A stretch of 64,000 nucleotides of DNA from Roseivirga sp. BDSF3-8 (GCF_041449215.1 NZ_JBGNFV010000001.1:5535001-5599000), one strand, 5' to 3'. Numbered from the stretch's first letter, positions 16,331 to 26,164 are shown. Numbers and translations: made by a program. The notes: generated from the sequence alone by a model not told the origin.

Positions 16331-16773
16331 AACATTCTGTTCATTCGTGAATAATCAGGCAGTCAATCTGCTGCCATTGCCGCTCGCAGGCTTTTTCTAT
16401 ACAAACCCGTACAGAAGGGCGGTAAAACCTATTCTTTCAAAGATTTCAGAAAATGGCATTTTACCACATGTTAAAAAATATACTCAAGAAAACATGTGAG
16501 TACTAAAAACACCCTTACCTGATTCTGCCTACTAACTGTGAATCAATAGAATATGTTAATCTCACGTGTATTTATTGATTTACAGGCCAGGTATGATTGA
16601 TTGTTAAAAAAGGAGCATATGCCCGAAGTTTTGCAAATAAATTCAATTCTTACATACCCTGAGCACGTAAATAAACTAGTGATAATTAGAATAGTGCAAT
16701 TGCCATTTTTTTATTCTCTAAAGCCTGTATATTTCAAATAGTTAAGTAAAGATAAACAGACCTTCATATACAC
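16331..16773. other. Intergenic region, nothing firm
   Basis: A 440-bp A/T-rich stretch between the divergent YihY and small membrane protein genes. A 40-codon ORF at 16619-16741 follows an AAGGAG five bases upstream but has no recognisable features; I do not call it a gene. Confidence 0.5.
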
Positions 16774-17034
16774 ATGGCGAATATAAAGGTAATAAAACAG
16801 GTAGTCAGCTGGCTTAAAGACGGATTAGATACCGGACAACCAGGGACTGAAGAGTTTGGAAGTGAGAAGAAGGCACTGACCCTGGCCACCTCGGACAGTC
16901 GCCGTAATTATGAGCTTCGATACATACCCCGCGCTTACTCACACAGGATGCTGTATAATGCCCCCGCTGAACTACTGCTGGGTGTTTCCGTACTTACTGT
17001 GTTTTTTGTGATGATCGCTCTGGGTATGGTATAA
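16774..17034 (+). CDS. Small single-span membrane protein, unknown function
   Basis: 86 residues: a charged N-terminal half (MANIKVIKQVVSWLKDG...) and one C-terminal transmembrane helix (LLLGVSVLTVFFVMIALGMV) running to the end, so the topology is probably tail-anchored. I do not recognise a family. A good terminator 67 bp later supports a real transcription unit. Confidence 0.6.
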   Translation: MANIKVIKQVVSWLKDGLDTGQPGTEEFGSEKKALTLATSDSRRNYELRYIPRAYSHRMLYNAPAELLLGVSVLTVFFVMIALGMV

Positions 17035-17102
17035 ACAAAATAGTTAAGGTGTATGATTTTGATAACGGTCAGGTGTAAAGACCGTAGATGAATGAGATAT
17101 AA

Positions 17103-17135
17103 AAGCTATCTGCTGGCATGCGGATAGCTTTTTTT
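17103..17135 (+). terminator. Rho-independent terminator
   Basis: AGCTATC and GATAGCT arms with an 11-12-nt loop are followed by a T run to 17135. It ends the small membrane protein unit. Confidence 0.8.
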
Positions 17136-17202
17136 ATGCCTCGCTCCCACTTACTTCCACTGGAGAACAAGGAGCTTAATGCATGGAACAATAGCATAAG
17201 AA

Positions 17203-17240
17203 AAGGCTGCCACACGTAATTACTACGATCAGGCAGCCTT
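17203..17240 (-). terminator. Terminator of the TPR/transglutaminase gene
   Basis: AAGGCTGCC (17203-17211) pairs with GGCAGCCTT (17232-17240) across a 20-nt loop; on the minus strand TTTTCTT follows. It is another member of the recurring GGCTGCC stem group. Confidence 0.7.
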
Positions 17241-17268
17241 AACTGTCTCGGGGATATTAGTTTCTTAT

Positions 17269-20200
17269 TTATTTAAAGGCAATCTGCATATCATCTGCCG
17301 CCACTACCTCTTCGAAAAAGGCCCGGGTTTCTTCGAGCTTATCAACAGGCATGTAATCCTGCTTTATTACTACATCCCTTTTTATGATCAGCTTTCGGCC
17401 CTTTACATTGAATGTTAGCGAATAATCAGCCATAAAACAATTTATCTTCTTATTCTCAGGCAATTCCAGCAGATTCTTGTCCTCTGGCATGTCTACCTCT
17501 ATTACCTCGGTAGTTTCGTCATACGCCCAGTACTGCCAGAAGTCCACAGGGTACTTACGGTCCTGGTTAGACAGGAAGTCCACCGGCATTTGCTTCTCAT
17601 TGTAAGGCACCTGAAAAAGTAGCAGGCTGCTAAGCTGCTTCAGTCCGTTAGACGCACTGTATTCAGTAAGGTAACTTACCGTATCACTGGTAGTCTTCAG
17701 GTTTTCATCAAACCTCAGTTTTTTCAACTTCACCCCTGACAAACTGTTACCTATGCTTTCCAGCATATGTTTTTCCTGGCGATCTTTCCCAATATCACGG
17801 TAGCTCTGGCGCATCCAGCTGGCATAATCACCCGTTTTTACTGAGCTTACACTTAGGTTCATATCCATACCGTCAAATGCTATCTTCGTTTCACGACTCA
17901 CGATATTCTTTTTTCTGTTAGCCGGGTCCAGTAACATAGGCTCCTTCTCCTCCTTTTTACGGTACTTGTCTATCTCCAGAACAAAGCTATTACGCAGATT
18001 ATGATGCACAGAACTAAAGGGGAGATAATCACTGGTAAGTTCTACAAAGTACTCTTCTTCATCCAGCTTAACCTTAGCTATGCAGTGATTAAAGTTGATC
18101 GATGGCAGCAACAGGCCATACCGTCCGTTGTCATTAGTATTTACCAGGACAAGGTCAGCTTTCAGTCCAGCTTCCTTACACATAGCAACGAACAATGTAC
18201 TCACATCCTTACAGTCACCTATTTTAGTATTGATCACCTTGCTGGCCTTTTGAGGGATAAGGCCGCTCTGGCGGAAAGGTATCGAGCTATACCGGATGTT
18301 CTTTACGATGTAATCATATATTTTCTTTGCCTTTTCAGTATCAGAAGATGGCTCCTGCTCCCACAACCCAGCCACTGCCTCCTTAACCTCAGGACTTGTT
18401 TTGGCCTTAGTCCGGCTTAGTCGCTCATACCACTGGGCTATATAATCCCAGCTTGGCAGAGATGATACATGCAACACTTCACCTACGTCTATAAGCACAG
18501 GCATGTAGTCTTCATAGTATACCGCTGGGTTATTTGTTTTTTCCCAGGTATGAAGCTTATAGTCACCGTCATTAGCTATTTCCGGTTTCAGGCTCCTATT
18601 ATTTTTAACCTCATGGTTAAACTGTACTGAGTTGTGCGTAAGCAATCTGTAACGTGATACCAGGCTGGGATAAAATAAGGTAAAGTAATGCTGGTCCCAG
18701 AAGTGTCCCTTGATACCTCCGAAGAAGTAAATTTTCTTACGGAAAGACAGATAAATTCCGTCACCCTCTTCAAGAGCTGTAAACACCACATGGTTCCCCT
18801 GTACATCAGCCTTTACATGGCTGCCATCCTTTTTGATTACCTCTGCCTTTTCTATCAAAAAGCTTTCATTACCATAGTACGGTACATAGTACTCCTTCCA
18901 GCTATCGATACCGGCGGGGTTAAACACCTTGGCCACCAGGTTATGCCTTTCCTCAGACGCCCCTCCTTCATATACTACTTTAGTTACTTCGTCCAGCAGG
19001 ATAAGGCTATTATCCTCAGGGTACTTGGCACCCGAGGGCGCATTCTTTAGCAACGCATCTACGTCAGGGTCATCAAACCTGGCAAACATGTCTTCTTTTT
19101 CCCCATTAAGCTTACGCAGGCGCTTACGCACCTCATATTCAGTCGGGTCATAAACCAAAGCCTTTTCGTAGGCTTTTTTTGCCTCACTATCCTCGCCTTT
19201 TTCTTCGTATATCTTGCCAATTTTGCTGTATGTAGCTGATACAAAGGGAGCTATTGCCAGAGACCTTTTTGCATACTCCAGTGCACGATCATACTCACCT
19301 TTACCTGCATACTTTTGAGAGATATTACCAAGATACCCGGTAGCAATAGGGTTTGCCTCTAATAACTTTTCCAGGTAGGCAAAGCCTTTCTTATCATTAC
19401 CTGCTTCAAAATAGTGGTCTGAAAGCGTGGTGATAGCCTGGTAGTTAAAATTCTCTTTAGCGTACCTATCCAAAAGTTTAACAGCTCCGGTCACATTGCC
19501 CTTCATTTCTCTTTCCAGGGCATACTTCATGTTGACCATAGCGTAGTTTTCCGGATACTTTTTATAGGCGCTTTCGGCTAGCTTTACAAGCTCTTCCAGA
19601 TTCTGGTTAGATGATGCCAGCCTTATTTTATACATTATAAGGGTGATATCCTCATGGTAAGTCTCCTCAAGCTGATTAATAAGATTCCCTGCTTCCTCAA
19701 TGTCTTTATTGTCAAATGCCTCGTTGATCTTAATTTGAAGCGCAAAATTCGTGGCACCGGGCAGGTTCTTCAGTTTTTCAATAAGCATGCTGGTCTCAGT
19801 CTCATTTTCCAGCGTATTGTAAGCCGAAATCAGCCCCAGGTGAACAAAGCTGTTCTGTGGTGCCACCTTAAGGGCTTTTGTTAAAGCTTCCCTGGACTCC
19901 TGTCCTTTGCCATTATGATTGAGGGCCTCCGCTAATATCATGTAGTTCAGCAGGTTGGCCGGTTCTTTCTCTATTTTATTATAGAAGAAGATTTCCGTAG
20001 GGCTCTTTACTACCACAGCCTTTGTACCAGTACCTTTTGGATAGGTTGCATAGCGTTTGCTAAAGGTAAGATCACTCATCGGCATGCCTTGCTCATTGGT
20101 GATTCTAGCCAGGAAGTTCAATGCGCTCAGTTCGCTTTCACCTACCTGAACAAGCAGGCGGTTATTTCCTTTCCTCAAATGAGTGTTGACCACATAGTTA

Positions 20201-21045
20201 TCGAGGTCATTATTCAGTTCCTCTTCTTCTTTCAGAATCAGCTCATCGTTTATCCATACTTTTACTGATCCACTGGTGCCGATCCTAAGCTGTACATCTC
20301 TTTCATCAGGGCTATTCACAAAGGACTGGGCAAACACCACCGAGTTGCCATACATAAAATGATAGGTAAGGTCCACCCAACGGTCACGCGTACCGGGCAG
20401 ATCAATCCACTCTACAGGTGCTCCGTTCTTATTGACAAATTTTGCTGTAGGTTCAGGGTGCGTAATCGGCTCATAGTTATTATCGAATCCACTAGCACTA
20501 ATATTCTCAAAGACGCCTGCAAGCTGCCACTCCGTAATCGCCCCGATCTTATCAAATTGCTCTTCCGCTTTATCGAACTCATTAATAGCCCGGTAGTGCC
20601 TTCCCAGGGTCATCCTAACCAGGCCTTTCAGTTGGCCGGGGGCTTTTTCATCTTCCAGCAGAGACTCGAGCAGCTTCAGGGCTCGGTCATTATTCTTTCC
20701 CCCATACTGTATGCCTGTGAGGTCAGTAGTAAATAAAGCCGTAAGGTAGGGATATGGATTATCCGCATTTTCTAAAAAGATATCAAATGCCCCCGCAGCC
20801 TTGGCGCTATTCTCCATCACCACGTAGGTAAATCCCAGTCCGAGAGAAGCCTCTTCTATGTTATCTTTTCCTTTTATAGCCGCTTTGAAATATTCTTCAG
20901 CTTTGTCCAGCTCATTTAAAGAAAAAGCTGCCCATGCCTGATCCAGGTTTGAGCCTCCTCCGGCAAATGCAGGGGATGTAACCATAGCAGACAAAAGTAA
21001 AACCAGGGCAAGTATGAGGCCTCTCGATCTGTCAATAATGCTCAT
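17269..21045 (-). CDS. TPR, DUF3857 and transglutaminase-like multidomain exported protein
   Basis: 1258 residues with a signal peptide (LILALVLLLSAMVTSPAFA). TPR-type helical repeats cover about 30-660, e.g. ALEYAKRSLAIAPFVSATYSKIGKIYEEKG and AKKAYEKALVYDP. A DUF3857 domain follows (~690-880) and then a transglutaminase-like core with the triad Cys945 (IGDCKD), His987 (NFNHCIA) and Asp1006 (ELTSDY). The domain order is common in Bacteroidota secreted proteins of this type. The triad is complete, so a cysteine protease or acyl-transfer activity in the periplasm is possible, but no substrate is known. It has its own terminator and a 500-bp 5' gap. Confidence 0.85.
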   Translation of the reverse strand: MSIIDRSRGLILALVLLLSAMVTSPAFAGGGSNLDQAWAAFSLNELDKAEEYFKAAIKGKDNIEEASLGLGFTYVVMENSAKAAGAFDIFLENADNPYPYLTALFTTDLTGIQYGGKNNDRALKLLESLLEDEKAPGQLKGLVRMTLGRHYRAINEFDKAEEQFDKIGAITEWQLAGVFENISASGFDNNYEPITHPEPTAKFVNKNGAPVEWIDLPGTRDRWVDLTYHFMYGNSVVFAQSFVNSPDERDVQLRIGTSGSVKVWINDELILKEEEELNNDLDNYVVNTHLRKGNNRLLVQVGESELSALNFLARITNEQGMPMSDLTFSKRYATYPKGTGTKAVVVKSPTEIFFYNKIEKEPANLLNYMILAEALNHNGKGQESREALTKALKVAPQNSFVHLGLISAYNTLENETETSMLIEKLKNLPGATNFALQIKINEAFDNKDIEEAGNLINQLEETYHEDITLIMYKIRLASSNQNLEELVKLAESAYKKYPENYAMVNMKYALEREMKGNVTGAVKLLDRYAKENFNYQAITTLSDHYFEAGNDKKGFAYLEKLLEANPIATGYLGNISQKYAGKGEYDRALEYAKRSLAIAPFVSATYSKIGKIYEEKGEDSEAKKAYEKALVYDPTEYEVRKRLRKLNGEKEDMFARFDDPDVDALLKNAPSGAKYPEDNSLILLDEVTKVVYEGGASEERHNLVAKVFNPAGIDSWKEYYVPYYGNESFLIEKAEVIKKDGSHVKADVQGNHVVFTALEEGDGIYLSFRKKIYFFGGIKGHFWDQHYFTLFYPSLVSRYRLLTHNSVQFNHEVKNNRSLKPEIANDGDYKLHTWEKTNNPAVYYEDYMPVLIDVGEVLHVSSLPSWDYIAQWYERLSRTKAKTSPEVKEAVAGLWEQEPSSDTEKAKKIYDYIVKNIRYSSIPFRQSGLIPQKASKVINTKIGDCKDVSTLFVAMCKEAGLKADLVLVNTNDNGRYGLLLPSINFNHCIAKVKLDEEEYFVELTSDYLPFSSVHHNLRNSFVLEIDKYRKKEEKEPMLLDPANRKKNIVSRETKIAFDGMDMNLSVSSVKTGDYASWMRQSYRDIGKDRQEKHMLESIGNSLSGVKLKKLRFDENLKTTSDTVSYLTEYSASNGLKQLSSLLLFQVPYNEKQMPVDFLSNQDRKYPVDFWQYWAYDETTEVIEVDMPEDKNLLELPENKKINCFMADYSLTFNVKGRKLIIKRDVVIKQDYMPVDKLEETRAFFEEVVAADDMQIAFK

Positions 21046-21554
21046 TTAATTAAATTATAGATTGGTTAGTGTTTTGTAAGCAACTGAAAAAGCGCTAAAG
21101 CAAGTAATCTTTTCCATAGAGCTATATGGACAAAGCTAAGAAAAAGCCACCTGAATCAGTGGTACATGCAAGGTTATAGAGCATTTTGCATGAGCCATGC
21201 AATGCAACACATTAACCTGTTTTTCAAACAGTTACCAAAATCAAATACTAATTCAGCGTAAATCATCGCCAAAGAGACACATTACCCTGCTCAAAGGGTG
21301 TGGTAAATCAGGTTCCGCGAAGGCAGCTCAAGAGATCATTTATACATCTTTACTGTAATGTTTGCTATAAAAATCATAAAACCCCACCTTAAAAAATTCA
21401 AAATTGGGGTGTATCGTCTATTTCAGGTGAGATTCCAGGCAAGTTTGTTTTATACCTGAACCACACTTAGTGTATCCAGAAATGACTAGCCTGAACTTAA
21501 AATTAAACATCCCGGATAAATAATTGCTTTATATCTCGTATCTCAATTTATTAT
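21046..21554. other. Intergenic region between divergent genes
   Basis: About 500 bp without a supported gene. A minus-strand TAGCTTTG (plus 21131-21138) fits the TAnnTTTG -7 box and may serve the 17269-21045 gene, although no TTG lies at the expected distance. Loose inverted repeats (ACCCCA/TGGGGT near 21380-21411; TTCAGGT/ACCTGAA near 21422-21460) are present, of unknown meaning. Confidence 0.45.
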
Positions 21555-22478
21555 ATGCTCAGGCGACTAATACGAAACCCTAAAGACGACCAGCACAAAG
21601 AAGAATCAGAATCAAAAAACGCTGATTCTCAAAACGAAGGGTCTGCGGAAGAGAAATCCGCCAAGGTCACCATGGCCAAGGAATACACCGAGATTCTTGA
21701 TGAGCAACTACAGGTAGCCATACGTGAGCATAAGCGTTCCTGGAAAGGGCTTTTGCTTTCCGGCACCACAGCAGGGCTGGAAATAGGTTTTAGTATTTTT
21801 CTAATGGGTATTGTTTGGACCCTTTTTCATAATGAACTGAGTGAGGAAGTACTACACCTTTGGCTTGCCCTCTCCTACCCGCTTGGGTTTATCTTTGTGG
21901 TTATTGGCCGTTCAGAGCTGTTTACAGAACACACCAACCTGGCCGTTCTGCCAGTACTGGACAAGCAGGTTTCCTTTAAAAGCCTGATGGTACTATGGAG
22001 TTGTATCTTTGGTGGCAACCTTATCGGAGGATATATATTTTCCTTTATCCTCACTGAGGTAGGGCCGGCCCTGGGCATTATTTCTCCAGATGCTTTCGTC
22101 TACCTGGCCGAAAAAATGACGGCCTTCTCATCGGAAATCATTCTCGTCAGTGCCATACTAGCCGGGTGGCTTATGGGTCTGCTTAGCTGGCTGGTTACAA
22201 GTTCGTCAGACTCTATTAGCCGAATTTTTGTGGTAGTGCTCGTTACCGCTGTTATTGGGTTTGGCAACCTGCATCATAGTATTGTCGGGTCTATAGAAGT
22301 GTTTAGCGGAATGCTGATAGGCAACTCTATCAGCGTGCTGGATTATTTACAATTCCAATTATTTACCACATTGGGCAATACACTAGGCGGAGTATTTTTT
22401 GTGGCCGTATTAAAATACAGCCACAGCCGATATGTGGAAAAAAAGGAAGAAGAACACGAGCAGAAAAATGAGGGTTAG
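21555..22478 (+). CDS. Formate/nitrite transporter (FNT) family channel
   Basis: 307 residues with a 40-residue charged, disordered N-terminus and about six transmembrane helices. FNT hallmarks: LLLSGTTAGLEIGFSIF, YPLGFIFVVIGRSELFTEHT, GGNLIGGYIFSF, the conserved His in GFGNLHHSIVGSIEVF, and GNTLGGVFFVAVLKY near the end. FNT proteins are pentameric channels for formate, nitrite or related small anions. The long soluble N-terminus and sequence resemble the YfdC-type subgroup, whose substrate is less certain. It is convergent with the ABC importer, 14 bp apart. Confidence 0.88.
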   Translation: MLRRLIRNPKDDQHKEESESKNADSQNEGSAEEKSAKVTMAKEYTEILDEQLQVAIREHKRSWKGLLLSGTTAGLEIGFSIFLMGIVWTLFHNELSEEVLHLWLALSYPLGFIFVVIGRSELFTEHTNLAVLPVLDKQVSFKSLMVLWSCIFGGNLIGGYIFSFILTEVGPALGIISPDAFVYLAEKMTAFSSEIILVSAILAGWLMGLLSWLVTSSSDSISRIFVVVLVTAVIGFGNLHHSIVGSIEVFSGMLIGNSISVLDYLQFQLFTTLGNTLGGVFFVAVLKYSHSRYVEKKEEEHEQKNEG

Positions 22479-22492
22479 ATAAATTCAGGAGG

Positions 22493-24058
22493 CTATTTTC
22501 CCTCAAGGTGCTTTTTGAGGTCAGAAATACTACGTATACCTAAACTCTCTGCGTCCTGCTCTCGCATCATCATGGCAAATGTGTTATTAAATCCAAGCGG
22601 TCCCAGCCACTGGAGTTCGTACTGCTCTGAAAACTGTTGGTTTACATAATCATATACCCTGTTAGGGTCACCCATGATATCCTTCACCTCATCCGGGTTC
22701 TCCTGTAAAATCACCAGTAGTCCGGTACCTGTATACTCAGGATAGATGTCTATTTCACCGGTGCGCAGTGCATCAAACACCAGTTTAGTTCCACCAAAGC
22801 CCAGCCGCATATCTACATCCAGTCCAGTATAATTTTCCACCAGTATACCCAGCATCTGAGCCAGAATGTAGCTTTCTGTAAAGTTCTTTGAACCTATCAG
22901 AATATCAGCTTCACCTTCCCGGCGAATGCCGGTATCGAAGCCCAGGCTATCCAGAAAGGACTTGGCTATATCGTAAGTATCCAATTTCTCCTGGTCTGCC
23001 ATGTAGTTGAGCCGGATCATTTCCTTATCAGAAATACGTCCCTCCAGCAAGTTAACCGCCTCTTTCAGGTCAGGGTATTTATCCAGGGTTTCCCTGCGTA
23101 CGAGCGGAGCCGCATAGTAAGGAGGAAAGTAGCTCTTATCATCTTCCAGAGGCCTGAGATCATAAGCCACTATTCGCCCATCTGTCGAAAAACCGCTGAT
23201 CAGATCTACCTTTTCATTTTTTAAGGCCTGATACATAAGACCGATTTCCAGCTCTACCGTCTCCATGTCTAACCCATAGGTATCCTGCAGGCCCGGGTAA
23301 CCGTCTCCCCTTTCCATGAACTCACTGGGAAAACCGGCTATAAAGGATTTACTCCCGGATATATTAAGGGTAAAGACCCCAGCCAAAACGGCTACAAGCC
23401 CTATGCCAATGATCGCAAATAATTTACCCCTGCGGTGTACAAGCCTCTGTACTAAACCCAGTAGCCCGTCAATGGCCAGCGCAAGCAGTGCAGCAGGAAT
23501 AGCTCCTGCCATGATCATATAAGTATTATTCAGAGATATTCCACGAAAGATAAACTCCCCCAGCCCACCTGCTGCAATGAGGGCGCATAGCGTAGCGATT
23601 CCCACATTAATAACAGCCGCAGTACGTATACCGGCAAAAATGGTAGGCAATGCGAGTGGTAGCTCCACCCTTGAAAGCAATTGCCCCGGAGATAGCCCCA
23701 TGCCGCGGGCCGCCTCTCTCACAGCAGGGTTTACTTCTGCTATTCCGGTAAAGGTATTACGCACGATAGGTAAAAGAGCATACAGGAACAACGCAATAAT
23801 GGCAGGCGTTATCCCAATGCCGAAAAATGGAAGTAAAAAGCCCAACAGGGCCACACTGGGTATGGTTTGAATGACATTAACAGCGCCTAGTACAGGAGAA
23901 GCTACGCGGCGATTTCGGGAAAGCCAAATACCCAGCGTAACACCAAAAATTACCGCTATGGTAAGGGCTATAAGCGTTAGCCAGATATGCTCGACCAGTT
24001 GCTCACCGATTTCCGAACGTTGTTCCCACAAATAAGATAAAAGCCCCTTATTATCCAT
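22493..24058 (-). CDS. Glycine betaine/choline-type ABC importer, fused permease and substrate-binding protein
   Basis: About 521 residues from MDNKGLLSYL (an ATG at 24082 would lengthen the overlap with the ATPase). Residues ~25-220 are an ABC permease of the ProW/OpuCB type, with the EAA-like segment AREAARGMGLSPGQLLSRVELPLALP. A linker helix is followed by an OpuAC-type binding domain (~260-521), including ADILIGSKNFTESYILAQML, GFGGTKLVFDALRTGEIDIYPEYTGTGL and the ending LGPLGFNNTFAMMMRE. Fusion of the two in one chain is known for osmoprotectant importers. Role: uptake of quaternary-amine compatible solutes under osmotic stress, with the upstream ATPase. Confidence 0.92.
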   Translation of the reverse strand: MDNKGLLSYLWEQRSEIGEQLVEHIWLTLIALTIAVIFGVTLGIWLSRNRRVASPVLGAVNVIQTIPSVALLGFLLPFFGIGITPAIIALFLYALLPIVRNTFTGIAEVNPAVREAARGMGLSPGQLLSRVELPLALPTIFAGIRTAAVINVGIATLCALIAAGGLGEFIFRGISLNNTYMIMAGAIPAALLALAIDGLLGLVQRLVHRRGKLFAIIGIGLVAVLAGVFTLNISGSKSFIAGFPSEFMERGDGYPGLQDTYGLDMETVELEIGLMYQALKNEKVDLISGFSTDGRIVAYDLRPLEDDKSYFPPYYAAPLVRRETLDKYPDLKEAVNLLEGRISDKEMIRLNYMADQEKLDTYDIAKSFLDSLGFDTGIRREGEADILIGSKNFTESYILAQMLGILVENYTGLDVDMRLGFGGTKLVFDALRTGEIDIYPEYTGTGLLVILQENPDEVKDIMGDPNRVYDYVNQQFSEQYELQWLGPLGFNNTFAMMMREQDAESLGIRSISDLKKHLEGK

Positions 24059-25025
24059 CACTTTTCCTCCTGTAGCTTTCACGCCAGTCGTAGAATGCCT
24101 TCATTAGATCTGGTGCCGTCAGAGAGTATGACACCCCACCTATCATCACAGGTAAAGCTCCTTCCTTCTCAGACCTTTCCAATAGCTCCAGCACCTCAAA
24201 CACACTTTCTACCTCCTGTACCTTCTGACCTCTAGCCTGATATACGTCTGCTTCCGGCAAATAAGGCGTCAGAGAGGAAGGCTTAACCACCATAAGTTCA
24301 AGCCGGAACCTGAAGTCATCGAAAAAGGATCTGACAAAGGTGTTGGTAGGATGGAAAATCATATCAAAAGGGCTGGCCACCTGCTGTATCCTTCCCTGCT
24401 CCATAAGGCAAATTCGATCTGCCAGCATAACGGCCTCCGTCATATCATGTGTCACCATCACCATAGTGCGCTTCTCCTGCCGCCGCAGGGTATACAGTGC
24501 CTTCTGAAGCTGACGGCGGGTAAGGGGATCCAGGGCACCGAATGGTTCATCCAGTAATACCACAGGAGGATTTGCCGCAAGCGCCCGGGCTATACCCACC
24601 CGCTGCTGCTGACCACCGCTGAGGGCATCAGGATAGCGACCTGCAAGTCCGGCATCCAGTCCCGTCATGTTCAGCAGCTCATTAACCCGCTGCCGGATCC
24701 TATTTTTATCCCAGCCAAGCAACCCAGGCACAAGACCAATATTTTCCGAAACAGTATAATGGGGAAAAAGCCCTGTGTGCTGTATTACATAGCCTACTTT
24801 ACGGCGGAGCAGTTCCGGTTTGCTATTCAGTACAGACTGTCCTTCGATCAGTATTTCTCCGAAGTCAGGCTCGATCAGCCGGTTTATCATCTTAAGTGTG
24901 GTGGTTTTACCACTGCCACTTTTTCCCAGCAGCACAAGCAGTTCCCCTTCAGGAATATCCAGGCTCAGATTATCTGTAGCACAGACGCCGTCGTATGTCT
25001 TGGTGATATTCCGGAGAGAGATCAT
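24051..25025 (-). CDS. Glycine betaine/choline-type ABC importer ATPase
   Basis: 324 residues. Walker A GKSGSGKTT, signature LSGGQQQR, Walker B VVLLDEPFGALD and the switch His in MVTHD are all present. The sequence around QHTGLFPHYTVSENIGLVPGLLGW is characteristic of the ProV/OpuCA branch. The C-terminal ~90 residues are a divergent extension, not clearly a CBS pair. Its stop overlaps the permease start by 8 bp, indicating translational coupling and a two-gene operon. Confidence 0.93.
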   Translation of the reverse strand: MISLRNITKTYDGVCATDNLSLDIPEGELLVLLGKSGSGKTTTLKMINRLIEPDFGEILIEGQSVLNSKPELLRRKVGYVIQHTGLFPHYTVSENIGLVPGLLGWDKNRIRQRVNELLNMTGLDAGLAGRYPDALSGGQQQRVGIARALAANPPVVLLDEPFGALDPLTRRQLQKALYTLRRQEKRTMVMVTHDMTEAVMLADRICLMEQGRIQQVASPFDMIFHPTNTFVRSFFDDFRFRLELMVVKPSSLTPYLPEADVYQARGQKVQEVESVFEVLELLERSEKEGALPVMIGGVSYSLTAPDLMKAFYDWRESYRRKSDG

Positions 25026-25080
25026 GCAAACACAGACCTTAATGTAAGAGGAAAAAATATAGCTGGAATTATCGGGCCCG

Positions 25081-25278
25081 TTATTCGGCCTGGTTCAATA
25101 ATTTTATACCTGAAGAGAAAAACATGGCTCCTATGATAAAAGGAACAATAGAGCCAAATCGGCTTACGGACAAGCCACCGAATGCTACCTGGCCACCCAG
25201 GGCAGCATAACCGCCAAACAAAATTAATCCTGCCCCTATAATGATGAGCAGGATACCTAACACTTTTTTTGTCCTCAT
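25081..25278 (-). CDS. Small two-helix membrane protein
   Basis: About 65 residues from MRTKKVLG (ATG at 25278; the in-frame ATG at 25299 adds seven residues). Two hydrophobic helices, VLGILLIIIGAGLILFGGYA and IVPFIIGAMFFSSGIKLL, flank a Gly-rich turn. No family assigned. It sits among small stress-type genes. Confidence 0.55.
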   Translation of the reverse strand: MRTKKVLGILLIIIGAGLILFGGYAALGGQVAFGGLSVSRFGSIVPFIIGAMFFSSGIKLLNQAE

Positions 25279-25342
25279 TGACTCAGATGTATAAAACACT
25301 TATTTGATCGGACAATATACGAATTTTTGCGGTGTGCCGGGA

Positions 25343-25558
25343 TCAGGAGTCCCTCTCTACCTCAGACTCCAGCTTAAGCACTGAGGAGCCGTCATCCTGC
25401 TTAATATATAAGGCCTTATTATCGCTATCACCATCACGGGTAATCTCACTGCCATCTATCGTTCGGGTCACTTTTTCAGAATAGGTCTTTTCCACTTCTC
25501 CTTTGGCATACCCATTACCCCATTTCCATTTTACCTTATCCCCTTTTTGAATACCCAT
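25343..25558 (-). CDS. DUF2945 (HVA1/TUDOR-like) small protein
   Basis: 71 residues, starting MGIQKGDKVKWKWGNGYAKG and continuing to a 'Y.KQDDGS.VLKLESEVE' end, the signature of the short DUF2945/hypervirulence-associated TUDOR-like family. Function unproven; the fold is an SH3-like barrel. It lies 18 bp below the PNPOx gene, in an apparent operon. Confidence 0.8.
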   Translation of the reverse strand: MGIQKGDKVKWKWGNGYAKGEVEKTYSEKVTRTIDGSEITRDGDSDNKALYIKQDDGSSVLKLESEVERDS

Positions 25559-25576
25559 AACCGATACCTGTTAAAA

Positions 25577-26068
25577 TTAAAAATCCACCTTATTATTCTC
25601 GCCGGCTTCGTAACGATTGCCAATTACGAGGGCTTTACCAAGTTTGAACAGCCTCACCATTTTACTGCTGCTACCGTCCCAGTATTCAGCCTCATCTGGT
25701 AATACCTTTACAAGTGCCAGACGCGGGTCATCCAATCCATCAGGAAACCAGGCTTTCAGTGCGTCTGTCCATAGCTCCTTGATTTTAGTCTTTTCTGTAA
25801 CTATTCCAGCCACTCCTGTCACAGATACGTAGCGGTTTTTATCAGGCTCACTATAGGCAAGATTTACTACCGGGTAGGCCTCAAGTTCCTGCACTTTATC
25901 CGATAGCTCGTTAGTAAAAAACCAGAAAAGTCCTGAATCATCTATAGTACGAGTACTCATCGGACGGCTTCTGAGATTACCATCAGGCTCCCGGGTTACC
26001 ATCATACATATATCAATCTTATCCGTCAGTTCACGTACTTTGTCAATATGTTCTTTGTGTAATGACAT
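25577..26068 (-). CDS. Pyridoxamine 5'-phosphate oxidase-family flavin-binding protein (general stress type)
   Basis: 163 residues with the split-barrel fold pattern: IDICMMVTREPDGNLRSRPMSTR, LFWFFTNELSDKVQEL, NLAYSEPDKNRYVSVTGVAGI, and the C-terminal WFPDGLDDPRLALVKVLPDEAEYWDG. This matches the 'general stress protein 26' branch, which binds FMN or related flavins. Not a true PdxH. It heads a minus-strand group with the DUF2945 and membrane protein genes and is divergent from tspO. Confidence 0.9.
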   Translation of the reverse strand: MSLHKEHIDKVRELTDKIDICMMVTREPDGNLRSRPMSTRTIDDSGLFWFFTNELSDKVQELEAYPVVNLAYSEPDKNRYVSVTGVAGIVTEKTKIKELWTDALKAWFPDGLDDPRLALVKVLPDEAEYWDGSSSKMVRLFKLGKALVIGNRYEAGENNKVDF

Positions 26069-26113
26069 GTAAAAATGTAGTTAGATCAGTTTGGTAAAAA
26101 ATCACAGGAATCT

Positions 26114-26136
26114 AACATTTGCTAATTGCAAATGTT
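26114..26136. promoter_or_regulatory. Perfect 9-bp inverted repeat between PNPOx gene and tspO
   Basis: AACATTTGC (26114-26122) and GCAAATGTT (26128-26136) are exact inverted copies with a 5-nt spacer. It lies in the 96-bp divergent intergenic gap, so a regulator bound here could control both directions. No T run follows, which argues against a terminator. Confidence 0.5.
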
Positions 26137-26164
26137 CTAACCATCAGATTTTTAAAGACAGTGT

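Noticed and set aside
16619-16741. A 40-codon ORF preceded by AAGGAG.
   Set aside because: No recognisable motif, no terminator directly after it, and A/T-rich intergenic DNA gives such ORFs by chance.
21197-21355. A 52-codon plus-strand ORF in the gap before the FNT gene.
   Set aside because: No signal, motif or ribosome site; composition resembles the surrounding non-coding DNA.
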